Shown one piece after another: positions 33,807-42,978 of a DNA stretch of 57,305 nucleotides; position 1 is the first letter of the stretch, and each line of letters opens with the position of its first letter. This stretch comes from Anaerolineaceae bacterium. Lineage in GTDB: Bacteria > Chloroflexota > Anaerolineae > Promineifilales > Promineifilaceae. Below the pieces are notes generated by a model. The model saw nothing but the letters and a program-made list of their open reading frames with translations. It was not told the origin of the DNA and did not search any database. Location: assembly GCA_002699125.1 (NCBI GenBank), contig PABI01000131.1:1-57305 (forward strand), written 5' to 3'. The position numbers were made by a program, and so were the translations under genes.

Positions 33807-35602
33807 TACAGAAAGAGCGGCACAACTTCAAATTTGTTCACATCTACCAGCCCCAAATCGGAGATGCGCAGGTCGGGGATGACGACGAGGGCCAGCAGGC
33901 TGAGCTGCATATAGGCGTTGTTGAGGGTGCAGCCGCATTCGGCCATTGCCTGAACCATGCGTGCCGCTTTCTCGGCCACAATTTCGGCTCGTTCGTTGGA
34001 CATCAGCCCGGCGATGGGCAGCTCCACCAGAGCAATTTCCTCATCATCCTTGAAGACGACCACGCCGCCGCCCACTTCTCCCAGGCGGTTGGCGGCCAAG
34101 GCCATGTTGCTTTTGCTGGTGCCGACCACAATCATGTGGTGGCTGTCATGGGCCACGGTGCTGGCCACGGCACAGCGGTTGTTGAAGCCAAAGCCGGCGA
34201 CAAAGCCGTTGACCACGCCGCCAGTGGCTTGATGCCGTTCCACCAGGGCAATTTGGGCCACATCCAGACGCGTGTCTAACTGAACCAGTCCATCCGCTAC
34301 CGGTAAAACACGCTCTTCGGCGCGGGTGGGGGCCTGGTTTTCCACCACGCCGATGGTGCGCACCTTGGCCGTCTTTTTGCCCGTCGGGGCGTGAATATCG
34401 AAGGAATCGGCGGTGAGTGATTTGCCTAGTTTGACGGTGCCTTTGGCAAAGTCAGGGTAGCTGTAGGGGGGCAGATCAGTGGTGAGACGGCCGTTCTCCG
34501 CCACCACTTCACCATTGGCAATCACCATCTCAATAGGCAGCGTAACGAGATCGTTGCTAAGAACAATATCGGCATAGCGGCCAGGGGTGATCGAGCCAAT
34601 ATCTTTTTCCACGCCAAAATGCTGGGCGGTGTTGAGCGTGGCCATCTGAATGGCCGTGATCGGTTTGAGGCCCTGGGCAATGGCGTGGCACACGACGCGG
34701 TTCATGTGGCCGTCGTTCACCAACGTGCCGGAATGGCTGTCGTCGGTGCAGAGGATGAAGTTGCGGCTGTCCAGCCCCTGCTCGGTGATTGCTTTGACCT
34801 GGCTGGCGACGTCGTACCAGGCGGAGCCGAGGCGCAGCATCGCTTTCATCCCTTGACGTACGCGGGCGACGGCATCTTCGGGGCGGGTGCCCTCGTGGTC
34901 GTCGGCCGGACCACTGGCGGCGTAACCGTGAAACGGCCGTCCCAAATCCAAAGAGGCATAATGGCCGCCAATCACCTTGCCCGCCTTCATCGTTTCAGCC
35001 ATCTCGGCGTGCATCTTGTCATCGTTCAGGTAGACGCCGGGGAAGTTCATCATCTCGCCCAGGCCGATGATGCCCGGCCACTGCATCGCTTCGGCCACTT
35101 CGTCGGGACCGATGGACGCGCCGGGCGTTTCCAGGCCGGGGGCGCTGGGGACGCAGCTGGGCATCTGCACGTAGATGTTGACGGGCAGCGTTTGGGCCTC
35201 GTCGTGCATCAGCTTGACGCCGGGCAGGCCGAGGACGTTGGCAATTTCGTGGGGGTCGATAAACATGCTGGTGGTGCCGTGGGGGATGACGGCGCGGGCA
35301 AACTCGGTGACGGTGACCATGCCGCTTTCGACGTGCATGTGGGCGTCGCACAGGCCGGGGATGAGGTAACGGCCGTTGGCCGCAATGATTTCTGTGGTGT
35401 TCCCAATGGTGTGGCCGGCATCCGGGCCGACGTAGGCGATACGGCCGTCTTTCACGGCCACGTCAGTCTGGGGGATGATTTCGCCGCTGTGCACGTTGAC
35501 CCAACGGCCGTTTTGGATGACGAGATCGGCGCTTTGCCGTCCCATGGCTACATCCACCAAATTTTGGGTTACGGCGTGCCACGGTTGTCGCTTTGCTGTC
35601 AT
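33806..35602 (-). CDS. ade: Adenine deaminase
   Basis: The 598-residue protein has the amidohydrolase/Ade signatures: LVIQNGRWVNVHSGEIIPQT, IPGLCDAHMHVESGMV with the metal-binding HxH, TTSMFIDPHEIANVLGLPGV, IGLGEMMNFPGVY, CTDDSHSGTLVNDGHMNRVV and the late GRYADIVLSNDL. The C-terminal Ade domain follows (VANSFYD-free here; SHHMIVVGTSKSNMALAANR). It converts adenine to hypoxanthine and ammonia. It is convergent with the purine nucleoside importer, and ammonia release also links it to the nitrogen genes. Several ACGGCCGT octamers are present. Confidence 0.93.
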   Translation of the reverse strand: MTAKRQPWHAVTQNLVDVAMGRQSADLVIQNGRWVNVHSGEIIPQTDVAVKDGRIAYVGPDAGHTIGNTTEIIAANGRYLIPGLCDAHMHVESGMVTVTEFARAVIPHGTTSMFIDPHEIANVLGLPGVKLMHDEAQTLPVNIYVQMPSCVPSAPGLETPGASIGPDEVAEAMQWPGIIGLGEMMNFPGVYLNDDKMHAEMAETMKAGKVIGGHYASLDLGRPFHGYAASGPADDHEGTRPEDAVARVRQGMKAMLRLGSAWYDVASQVKAITEQGLDSRNFILCTDDSHSGTLVNDGHMNRVVCHAIAQGLKPITAIQMATLNTAQHFGVEKDIGSITPGRYADIVLSNDLVTLPIEMVIANGEVVAENGRLTTDLPPYSYPDFAKGTVKLGKSLTADSFDIHAPTGKKTAKVRTIGVVENQAPTRAEERVLPVADGLVQLDTRLDVAQIALVERHQATGGVVNGFVAGFGFNNRCAVASTVAHDSHHMIVVGTSKSNMALAANRLGEVGGGVVVFKDDEEIALVELPIAGLMSNERAEIVAEKAARMVQAMAECGCTLNNAYMQLSLLALVVIPDLRISDLGLVDVNKFEVVPLFL

Positions 35603-35714
35603 GTTCTGACCTCCAGGTGCAGTTCAGTTTTTAGTGAGAATTGGGGGGTATTATAGCAGGAATTACGGCCGTTTGGGTTTAGCAGAAAGAAGCACTATCA
35701 AGCATTCAAACAGA

Positions 35715-36290
35715 TCATTTATGAACATGATCCATAGATTCCAGTAGATCGATTGTTGAATCTACAGGCCCTTCAAAGAAAACAAGATATTGAAATCCGC
35801 TCATAGATTCCTTGAAAACAATAATCGATTCTTCAAGATCATCAATAAGGTAAGCTCTACTATTTTCAGCCCAGGACAAGGGAATTTCGCTCGTATACAT
35901 CGAAGTTGGAACAGGATAAGCACAGCCATTTGAAATTTGCAGAGAAACAATTGGAATCTTTTGCCCCTGTTGCTGTATTGGTATTCTCAAGTATGTACAT
36001 GTTGAACTATAGACCTCGTGGTATATGTCAGGTGGAAATACAAGCTGCTCAGTTTCTACAGTTTGGGTCGATGGCAAATACAATGGGAAGCCATTTTCAG
36101 TTGCATCATTGATGGATAAGTTAACTTCGTCCACTGTATTCCCCTGAGAGCAATTTGCTGTTGAAGGGGATGTTGGCTTGCAGGCAGGAAACAATACTTC
36201 TCCGAAAAAACCGCTCCCCCAGAGCAGGAAAAATATCGTCAGAATAAGTATGGATAAAAAGAGTACCGGCTTTTTTGGCATTGATATCAT
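35715..36290 (-). CDS. Hypothetical membrane-anchored protein
   Basis: I do not recognise a family. The 191-residue product has one N-terminal transmembrane helix (VLFLSILILTIFFLLWGSGF) followed by an extracytoplasmic domain of about 160 residues with four cysteines (FPACKPT, TANCSQG, SSTCTYL, NGCAYPV) that could pair. AT-rich and without the ACGGCCGT octamer, it may be a more recent arrival than its neighbours. No operon partner. The flanking gap 36291-36526 has only dispersed repeats. Confidence 0.5.
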   Translation of the reverse strand: MISMPKKPVLFLSILILTIFFLLWGSGFFGEVLFPACKPTSPSTANCSQGNTVDEVNLSINDATENGFPLYLPSTQTVETEQLVFPPDIYHEVYSSTCTYLRIPIQQQGQKIPIVSLQISNGCAYPVPTSMYTSEIPLSWAENSRAYLIDDLEESIIVFKESMSGFQYLVFFEGPVDSTIDLLESMDHVHK

Positions 36291-36390
36291 GGGTCATTAT
36301 TTTGCCTGAGCGAGATTATAGCATGAAATATCGGATTCTTTTTTAGCTCAATTTATACAGGGTTTGTATGGAATCAGGGAACCAGGCTTC

Positions 36391-36488
36391 TGAGCAAAGC
36401 GAAGAATCCCACCGGAGGTTATCTTGTGGAGGCCTTGTCTACATTAGAGAACGGCCGTAGGGATGCTTCGTTTCACTCAGCATGACAG
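36391..36488. repeat. Dispersed repeat copies
   Basis: AGCAAAGCGAAGAATCCC at 36394 and GTAGGGATGCTTCGTTTCAC at 36457, followed by TCAGCATGACAG, belong to the repeat family at 18451-18670 and 21239. The two face each other and an ACGGCCGT overlaps the second. Confidence 0.6.
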
Positions 36489-36526
36489 GTGGAGTTGCTT
36501 TTGTTTTTCAATTCGTGGATGGTGAA

Positions 36527-38773
36527 TTAGGGAGCAAAGCGAAGATTTTGCTTGGCTGACGCCTGGGGCGTGGCGTCGGTTTGGTTGTCAGGTACGGCCT
36601 CAAGAGCGGTTTCTAACATGTTAATTGTGGCTGGTTTGCCAATGAAATCATTCATGCCGGCCGCCAGGCAGCTGTTAATGGCATCATCCAACACGTCGGC
36701 GGTCATAGCGACAATCCAGGGCTGGGCCACCGTGCCGTTCAGGGCGCGAATCTGGCGGGTGGCTTCCAGTCCGTCCATCACCGGCATTTGTACATCCATG
36801 AAAACAACGTCGTATGGTCTGAGCCTGACGGCCGTTACCGCCTCAGCTCCATTCATTGCCGTATCTGCCTGATAGCCAAATCTTTGCAACATGCGCAGCG
36901 CTACTTGTTGGTTCACGTTGTTGTCTTCCACCAGAAGAATGCGGAGAGACGGCCGTCTGGCAGCCGTTGGCAATGTTAAACCCGTTTCTTTGGCTGTGGA
37001 TAAGTTGTGGAAAACCTGGCTTAAAATGCCTGACAACTGATCCTTTTTTACCGGCTTATAGAGCCAATAGTTCACCTGCTCCTGGTAAGATTTGTCTGTT
37101 TCGCCCATGCTGCTCAAGATAACAATGGGCAAATTCGGCGCCACCTGCTTCAATGCCTTCGCCAGCTTTCCCCCATTCATTGCCGGCATGTCGTAGTCTA
37201 ACAAGGCGACATCGTACTGCTGATGATTGTGACCGTTGTTGAACAATGACAAGACTTCTTCACCTGAGCTAAAGGATTCAGACTGCATCCCCCAATTCGT
37301 GACTGTGCGCGAAAGAACAAGGCGGTTTGTTTCATTGTCATCGACGATGAGAACGTTTCTGTTAGCAAACTGAGAATTATCGCTGGCAACCGCTTCTTCT
37401 TCTGGAAGCGCGGCAGGCTCAGCCACAATTGTAAAAGTAAATGTTGATCCCTCTCCAAGCTCGCTTTCTACCCAAATGTCTCCTCCCATGAATTCACAAA
37501 GTCTTTTACAAATCACCAATCCCAAACCGGTGCCCCCATACTTTCTTGTCGTAGAAGCATCAACCTGACTAAAAGGTTTGAAGAGCCGGTCGCTCTTCTC
37601 CGGTGAAATGCCAATGCCGGTGTCGCGAATAGAAAAGGTGATCTCTGTCCGATTTGTGGCAATTGCCTTGCTGCATACGCGGACGGAAACTTCACCCTTT
37701 TCCGTAAATTTCACAGCGTTAGACAGCAAATTTACCAACACCTGCCGCAGCCGCGTTGGGTCGGAAACGATGTGGCGGGGTACCGATTCGTCAAAAAAAC
37801 AGGTTAGCTCAATGCCTTTTAATGCAGCCTGATGCGCCAGAAGATCCACGGCACTTTCCACACAGGCATGTAGATCAAAAGCGTGCTGCTCCAACTCCAA
37901 CTGGTTTGATTCTATTTTGGAGAAATCAAGAATATCGTTGATGATAGTGAGCAATGATTCGCCGCTGGCGCGAATGATTTCTACGAAACTTTGCTGGTCA
38001 GCATCCAGTTCAGTTTCTTGCAGCAGGCTGGTCATGCCGATAACGCCGTTCATAGGAGTGCGAATTTCGTGGCTCATCGAGGCCAGAAATTGGCTTTTGG
38101 CCACTGTTGCCGCTTCGGCGGCGGTTTTGGCCACTTCAAGTTGCCGATTGGTAACGGTTAACAACGTGTTGACCTGCTGCAATTCTTCTTTGAGCGCATA
38201 CAGTTCATCCCGACGATGCTGGACCTTTTGATAAAGCTCATTAATGGTCAGGGTGGCATGATGCCAATCATAAAAGGAATTGGCAACGGCCGTTGCCAGC
38301 AAAAGATTGATGCCAAGCGGTGCCAGGAACGCTTTTATATTTGCCGCCACAAATGCATCCTGGCTAACAATAGCTGCAATCATGAGCAGGCTGGTGATAC
38401 CCCAAACACGATAGCTGGCATAAGGCTCCAGGATCATGCTGCTGACGACAATTAAAATGGCAAAAAGATAGGGAATAAAACTGCCGGGAACCCAAAACTT
38501 CCAAATCAAATAGGTGAGCAATATTTCATGGACGGCCAGGAATAAATAGATGGCGGTTGGATAACGTTCGCTGTTCAGCAGCCGCCAGATGATGTAGCAA
38601 ATAGTGGGGAAAAGAAAAAACAGGGCCAGCGACGAAAGGATATGCAGGTCTCTTTGCAGACTCAGGAAAACGTTGGCAACCGAAGACAATACCAATATGA
38701 TTGGAATGACAAGCCTTGCACTATCAGCTCCCAGCTGTTTCGCATAAGTATCGGTTCCCGAGCCCATATACAA
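36527..38773 (-). CDS. Hybrid sensor histidine kinase with two receiver domains
   Basis: The 748-residue protein has about six transmembrane helices in residues 20-175, a coiled-coil linker (LYQKVQHRRDELYALKEELQ), then HisKA with phospho-acceptor histidine in FLASMSHEIRTPMNGVIGM. HATPase_c follows with N-box LVNLLSNAVKFTEKGE, G1 FSIRDTGIGISPEKSD and G2 YGGTGLGLVICKRL. Receiver 1 at about 485-600 (VLIVDDNETNRLVL, phospho-Asp in DVALLDYDMPAMNG) and receiver 2 at about 625-740 (ILLVEDNNVNQQVALRML, Asp in VVFMDVQMPVMDG) complete a BarA-like layout without an Hpt domain. The signal is unknown, probably sensed in the membrane. No output gene is adjacent. Confidence 0.92.
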   Translation of the reverse strand: MYMGSGTDTYAKQLGADSARLVIPIILVLSSVANVFLSLQRDLHILSSLALFFLFPTICYIIWRLLNSERYPTAIYLFLAVHEILLTYLIWKFWVPGSFIPYLFAILIVVSSMILEPYASYRVWGITSLLMIAAIVSQDAFVAANIKAFLAPLGINLLLATAVANSFYDWHHATLTINELYQKVQHRRDELYALKEELQQVNTLLTVTNRQLEVAKTAAEAATVAKSQFLASMSHEIRTPMNGVIGMTSLLQETELDADQQSFVEIIRASGESLLTIINDILDFSKIESNQLELEQHAFDLHACVESAVDLLAHQAALKGIELTCFFDESVPRHIVSDPTRLRQVLVNLLSNAVKFTEKGEVSVRVCSKAIATNRTEITFSIRDTGIGISPEKSDRLFKPFSQVDASTTRKYGGTGLGLVICKRLCEFMGGDIWVESELGEGSTFTFTIVAEPAALPEEEAVASDNSQFANRNVLIVDDNETNRLVLSRTVTNWGMQSESFSSGEEVLSLFNNGHNHQQYDVALLDYDMPAMNGGKLAKALKQVAPNLPIVILSSMGETDKSYQEQVNYWLYKPVKKDQLSGILSQVFHNLSTAKETGLTLPTAARRPSLRILLVEDNNVNQQVALRMLQRFGYQADTAMNGAEAVTAVRLRPYDVVFMDVQMPVMDGLEATRQIRALNGTVAQPWIVAMTADVLDDAINSCLAAGMNDFIGKPATINMLETALEAVPDNQTDATPQASAKQNLRFAP

Positions 38774-38914
38774 AAATAATAGAGGGCTTTTTCCATGGAT
38801 GGTATAAGTAGTAGGTACCGATAGCGAGGCTCACCGTACTTTTGTCACAGTGAAAAATACGTGTTGCAAACGAAAAACGGCCGTCAAATCCTTCGTCAAG
38901 CTCAGGACAAGTCT

Positions 38915-40645
38915 CTAAATATTCTCTCGCAAAAATGTCTCAATTTCGGCCAGCGGCACGTCACTGCGCTCGCTTTCGCTGCGACGCTTAACCTCAACCT
39001 TGCCTTCCTTGAGGCCGCGTCCGCCCACGGCGATGCGCCAGGGAATGCCAATCAGGTCGGCGTCGTTGAATTTGACGCCGGCGCTGAGCTCCCGGTCGTC
39101 GTACAGCACCTCATATCCGGCGCGAGTGAGATCGGCGTAGAGCTTGTCGGCGGCTTCACGCACATCGTCCCCTTTGCCCAAGTGCAGCAGGTGAATCTGG
39201 TATGGAGCAACGCTGTCGGGCCAGATGATGCCGTACTCATCATTATGCAGCTCCACGACGGTGGCCATCAGCCGATCCAAACCGATGCCGTAGGAACCCA
39301 TGAAGATGAACTGCGGCTGGCCGTTTTCGTCCAGGTAGGTGGCGTTGGTGGCGGCGCTGTAGCGCGTGCCCAGCTTGAAGCAGTGACCGGCCTCGATGCA
39401 GCGGCGCGCCACCAGGCGGCTGCCGTTGGGTGCTTTATGGCCCGTGTCTGCCTGGGCAATGTCGGCCATCTGGCTGATGGCATGGTCGCGCGGATAATTG
39501 GCACCGGTGTAATGATAGCCGTCGTCGTTGGCCCCCACCACAAAGTTACCGCCCGCTTCAATGGATAAATCGGCCAGGACGTAGACGCCGGGCGACTGCA
39601 AATCAGGGGCGACTTCCAGGCCAATGGGGGAAGCATAGCCAGGGGTGGCCCCGGCCGCCACGATTTCTTCATCCGTGGCTGGACGCAGCACGCCGCCGCC
39701 CAGGGCATTGATCATTTTGACCTCGTTCACGTCCAAATCGCCACGCACCAGACCGAAAATGAAACGGCCGTCAGCCTCTCGTCCCACCGCCGGCGACCAC
39801 CAATAAAATACAGCTTTCAGCGTCTGGCTGGTGGGCACCTCGATGAATTCCGCCACCTGGGCGATGGTTTTGCAATCGGGGGTTGCCACTTTGGTTAACG
39901 GGGCCAGTTCAGCCGGCTTTTCACCCTCGCGGATGAATTCGGCCGCTTCCACGTTGGCCGAATAGCTGCCGTCTTCCGAGGTGATGTAAGTGTCTTCGCC
40001 GCCCTCGTGGGGCACCACAAATTCGTGGGAAGTCTTGCCGCCCATCGCGCCTACGTCGGCATTGATGGCCACGGCTGGTGTTCCGGCCCGCTCGAAGACG
40101 TTGTAATAGGCCTGGAGCATCTTGGGATAGAATTCGTCCAGCGCTTCTTCACTGGTGTCCAGGCTGTAGGCATCTTTCATGATGAATTCGCGCAGGCGCA
40201 TCAGGCCGCCGCGAGCGCGCGGCTCATCGCGGAACTTTTTGCTGATGTGGTAAACCAGCTTGGGCAGGTCACGGTAGCTTTCAATCTCGCGTAGGGCCAG
40301 ATCAACCACGACTTCTTCATGGGTGGCGGAAAGGGCATATTCACGCCCGCCGCCAGCCTTCACCTTCATGAGCACGTCCATGGTGTCCCAGCGGCCAGTG
40401 GCCTGCCAGGTGGCGGCGGGGTGGATGTTGGGCATCCACATTTCCTGGCCGCCGATGGCGTCCATTTCTTGGGCGAGGATGTTCCAGATTTTGCGCAGAA
40501 CGCGGTAGCCAAAGGGCATGTAGGTGTAGATTCCGGCACCTAACGGCCGTACAAAATTGGCCCGGATCAGCAGTTGGTGGCTGATCATTTCGGCGTCGGC
40601 CGGGGCTTCTCGTAATGTTTTGCCAAATGCTTGTGATAAACGCAT
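38915..40645 (-). CDS. proS: Prolyl-tRNA synthetase
   Basis: From ATG 40645 the protein has 576 residues, as for the bacterial type with an insertion domain. Class II motif 1 is VRPLGAGIYTYMPFGYRVLR, motif 2 FRDEPRARGGLMRLREF and motif 3 GSYGIGLDRLMATVVE. The editing insertion (about residues 220-380) contains FYWWSPAVGREADGRFIF and ATPGYASPIGLEVAP. The C-terminal anticodon-binding domain has IHLLHLGKGDDVREAADKLY and VLYDDRELSAGVKFNDADLI. It charges tRNA-Pro. AGGAATA precedes the start. An in-frame ATG at 40735 would add 30 unlikely residues. Confidence 0.97.
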   Translation of the reverse strand: MRLSQAFGKTLREAPADAEMISHQLLIRANFVRPLGAGIYTYMPFGYRVLRKIWNILAQEMDAIGGQEMWMPNIHPAATWQATGRWDTMDVLMKVKAGGGREYALSATHEEVVVDLALREIESYRDLPKLVYHISKKFRDEPRARGGLMRLREFIMKDAYSLDTSEEALDEFYPKMLQAYYNVFERAGTPAVAINADVGAMGGKTSHEFVVPHEGGEDTYITSEDGSYSANVEAAEFIREGEKPAELAPLTKVATPDCKTIAQVAEFIEVPTSQTLKAVFYWWSPAVGREADGRFIFGLVRGDLDVNEVKMINALGGGVLRPATDEEIVAAGATPGYASPIGLEVAPDLQSPGVYVLADLSIEAGGNFVVGANDDGYHYTGANYPRDHAISQMADIAQADTGHKAPNGSRLVARRCIEAGHCFKLGTRYSAATNATYLDENGQPQFIFMGSYGIGLDRLMATVVELHNDEYGIIWPDSVAPYQIHLLHLGKGDDVREAADKLYADLTRAGYEVLYDDRELSAGVKFNDADLIGIPWRIAVGGRGLKEGKVEVKRRSESERSDVPLAEIETFLRENI

Positions 40646-40941
40646 AAATATTCCTGAGTTAACTGTTTGTTTATTGTTGTCTTTTCTTTTAATGCGGCAA
40701 CGGTGAAGTATAGCAGTCAACAAAAGGGGCGTCAAAGCGGTGAAATTGCCTTAATTTTTCATGATTACAGGAGAAAATTCACCCATTTTTAGGGGGAAAC
40801 CCTTGCCAACTGAGCAATATTGATCTAACATGGTCAGCCGTTGCCTCTCGTGGCAAATTTACAGAGGCATAATTATAAAATCCAAGCTGATACTTTTTAG
40901 CGCGTCAGCCTGGAAATCTTATTTGCACAAGGAAGGAAAAA

Positions 40942-41139
40942 ATGGCTTACAGTTTTACAAATTCAAAAGATCGCACCTATTTTCTGCATCGTAAAGACAC
41001 AACGTTGAAAAACGGCCGTACCCAAACAATCTACTTCTTCGCCAAGGAAGTCAAAGACGGCGCTCTGGATGCCGTACCGGCAGGGTACGTTGTTTCCGAA
41101 AGCCGCAACGGTTTGCCCGTTCTGAAGAAAGCGGGCTAA
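40942..41139 (+). CDS. Small conserved-looking protein of 65 residues, unknown function
   Basis: The protein is basic, opens MAYSFTNSKDRTYFLHRKDT, continues with strands around RTQTIYFFAKEVKDGALDAV and ends GYVVSESRNGLPVLKKAG. GGAAGG lies 6 bases before the ATG. I recall similar short proteins in Chloroflexota and other soil or water bacteria but know no function. It is followed by a 9-bp hairpin (41146-41197) and a strong terminator, so it is probably a single, well expressed transcript. It contains one ACGGCCGT octamer read as NGR. Confidence 0.75.
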   Translation: MAYSFTNSKDRTYFLHRKDTTLKNGRTQTIYFFAKEVKDGALDAVPAGYVVSESRNGLPVLKKAG

Positions 41140-41145
41140 TTGGTG

Positions 41146-41197
41146 GTAATCGGCAAAAAGCTTTTGCAGAAAAACCAAAGGCGTTTGGGCCGATTAC
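41146..41197 (+). repeat. Hairpin after the 65-residue gene
   Basis: GTAATCGGC (41146-41154) and GCCGATTAC (41189-41197) pair perfectly around a purine-rich loop. No T tract follows. A second short hairpin, AACGGC-TGT-GCCGTT, lies at 41258-41272. Confidence 0.6.
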
Positions 41198-41284
41198 TCG
41201 GGCAAATCACAAGAATTATTGTTTAAAATCTCTTTATGATTTGTCTGACCGCAAAAAAACGGCTGTGCCGTTGCAAAAAAGAAA

Positions 41285-41312
41285 AGCTCCAACTTTTTGT
41301 TGGGGCTTTTTT
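41285..41312 (+). terminator. Intrinsic terminator
   Basis: AGCTCCAAC pairs with GTTGGGGCT (one G-T pair) around a T5 loop, followed by TTTTTT. It separates the small-protein transcript from rplS. The rest of 41313-41551 shows no gene. Confidence 0.8.
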
Positions 41313-41551
41313 GTTGCTTGTCTGCCGCTGTCGTGTTATATTTCATCTCCTAGCCCGCCGCGCGGGCTATCTTTATGTGAAAGCGAAAACAAAACTTGCC
41401 TCAAATGCACCTTCGCAAATAAAATACGGAATTAGCGAATAGCGTTGAAGTTGCCGTTCGGTTCCAAATTGCTGGTGTAGTTCTGAACAGCTACTTGGCA
41501 GAGCGCAATAGTTGAAAAAATTCGCGGATTATAGCCGCTGGAGATGGAATT

Positions 41552-41905
41552 ATGTCTGATTTACTGCTGAAAACCTTTGATGATACAAATGAATCCCTGC
41601 CGGAATTAAACGTTGGCGATGATGTAACCGTTCATGTACGGGTCAACGTTGGTGAGCGTAATGAACGTTCCCAAATTGTACGTGGTACCGTTATTCGTAT
41701 GCGCCGCAGTGGGAACAACAGCAACTTTACCGTGCGCCGTATTGCTTCCAACGGCATTGGCGTGGAACGTACCTTTCTGTTGAATTCGCCCCGCATTGAG
41801 AAGATTGATATACATCGGCGGGCGTATGTGCGCCGGGCACAGCTGTATTATCTGCGTAACCGTACGGGTAAATCGGCCCGGCTGCGGGAAAAGCGGGTTT
41901 TTTAA
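41552..41905 (+). CDS. rplS: Ribosomal protein L19
   Basis: The 117-residue protein matches L19: LNVGDDVTVHVRVNVGERNE, RSQIVRGTVIRMRRSGNNSN, FTVRRIASNGIGVERTFLLN, SPRIEKIDIHRRAYVRRAQL and YYLRNRTGKSARLREKRVF. It sits at the interface of the 30S and 50S subunits. In many bacteria it stands with rpsP, rimM and trmD; here it is alone and has its own terminator. The start is preceded by GGAGATGGAATT. Confidence 0.97.
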   Translation: MSDLLLKTFDDTNESLPELNVGDDVTVHVRVNVGERNERSQIVRGTVIRMRRSGNNSNFTVRRIASNGIGVERTFLLNSPRIEKIDIHRRAYVRRAQLYYLRNRTGKSARLREKRVF

Positions 41906-42006
41906 GAGTGATTTTTTCCGGGCAACGGCCGTATCACCTCAGGTGTGGGTCGGGCCTGGTATAAATGGTGCCGCCAAACCAGATCAATTATCTGGCACCA
42001 AGAACT

Positions 42007-42038
42007 GGGTGAAAGCATCATCGCTTTCACCCTTTTTT
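42007..42038 (+). terminator. Intrinsic terminator of rplS
   Basis: GGGTGAAAGC and GCTTTCACCC pair perfectly around ATCATC, followed by TTTTTTG. It stands 100 bases after the rplS stop. Confidence 0.92.
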
Positions 42039-42141
42039 GTTTCCTGCTTTTAACTTTATAGGTACGACGCACTTGCACCAGAGCCAGGCGCATCCATAAC
42101 CGCCCATGAAAGTGCGTCCCACCGCAAACTTGGAGATGGGC

Positions 42142-42903
42142 ATGATCGCGACAACTCGCAAACCGTTAATTGGCTGCACGACCTACCGCAAAGCTTCCGG
42201 CGAATCGCCACCCATCGATGTTTTGGGGCTGATGCCTTCTTATTTAGAGGCGGTGGTGGCCGCTGGCGGCATCCCGGTGATGATCCCGTTGGGGTTGAGC
42301 GATGAAGATTTGCGCACTGCGATACAGCAGATGGACGGCATTCTACTGCCCGGCGGCGGTGATATTGAGCCAAGTATTTACCAGGGCCAGGGGCATCCTA
42401 CGGTGGCCGGCATTGATGCGGATCGGGATCGGGTAGAAATTACGGTGGCCCGTACGGCCGTCCACCAACAAAAGCCGCTTTTGGCCATCTGCCGCGGTTT
42501 GCAGGTGCTTAATGTGGCCCTGGGTGGCTCGCTTTGGGAAGATGTGGAGCTGCTCATGCCCCAGGCGATGCATCACGAACACGTACACAGCCATCCGCGT
42601 AACTACCTGGCCCACAATGTCACCATCGAGCCGGACTCCTTGCTGGCCAAACAGTTGGGGATGACGGAAACGGCCGTTAACAGCCTGCATCATCAGGGTA
42701 TCCGGCGGCTGGCCAATGATTTGCGGGCAACGGCCGTTGCTCCTGACGACCTTATCGAAGCTGTGGAAGTGATCAACCATCCCTTTGCCCTGGGCGTACA
42801 GTGGCACCCGGAAAATCTCATCCACAGCGCGCCACACATGCTGGGGCTGTTCCGCGGGCTGGTGGAAGCGGCGGCGGCGCAGCCGGTTATCAGTTATCGG
42901 TAA
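42142..42903 (+). CDS. Class I glutamine amidotransferase-like hydrolase (peptidase C26, PuuD-like)
   Basis: With the ATG at 42142 (GGAG 6 bases upstream) the product has 253 residues; ATG 42106 and 42136 are also in frame. It starts KPLIGCTTYRKASGE and has DGILLPGGGDIEPSIYQGQG, the nucleophile elbow PLLAICRGLQVLNVALGG with catalytic Cys, and the His-Glu pair in GVQWHPENLIHS. This is the C26 / gamma-glutamyl-GABA hydrolase layout. It would free glutamate from a gamma-glutamyl amide in the cytoplasm. No other putrescine-pathway gene is present, so the substrate is open. A word-repeat hairpin separates it from murI. Confidence 0.88.
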   Translation: MIATTRKPLIGCTTYRKASGESPPIDVLGLMPSYLEAVVAAGGIPVMIPLGLSDEDLRTAIQQMDGILLPGGGDIEPSIYQGQGHPTVAGIDADRDRVEITVARTAVHQQKPLLAICRGLQVLNVALGGSLWEDVELLMPQAMHHEHVHSHPRNYLAHNVTIEPDSLLAKQLGMTETAVNSLHHQGIRRLANDLRATAVAPDDLIEAVEVINHPFALGVQWHPENLIHSAPHMLGLFRGLVEAAAAQPVISYR

Positions 42904-42958
42904 TCAGTAATCGGTAATCCGTTTTACCGCCCACCGATTACGGATAACCGTTTACCGT
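42889..42958. repeat. Word-repeat hairpin between amidotransferase and murI
   Basis: GGTTATCAGTTATCGGTAAT, CAGTAATCGGTAATC on the left and GATTACGGATAACCG on the right form an imperfect hairpin; the left arm begins in the last codons of the amidotransferase. It uses nearly the same words as the hairpins at 43785 and 29331. Confidence 0.65.
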
Positions 42959-42978
42959 TCACCAGGATATCAAAAAGC

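Noticed and set aside
33171..35656. Long plus-strand frames opposite the adenine deaminase, including one of 345 codons
   Set aside because: They are shadows of a well supported gene and have histidine/glycine/valine-rich composition typical of antisense frames.
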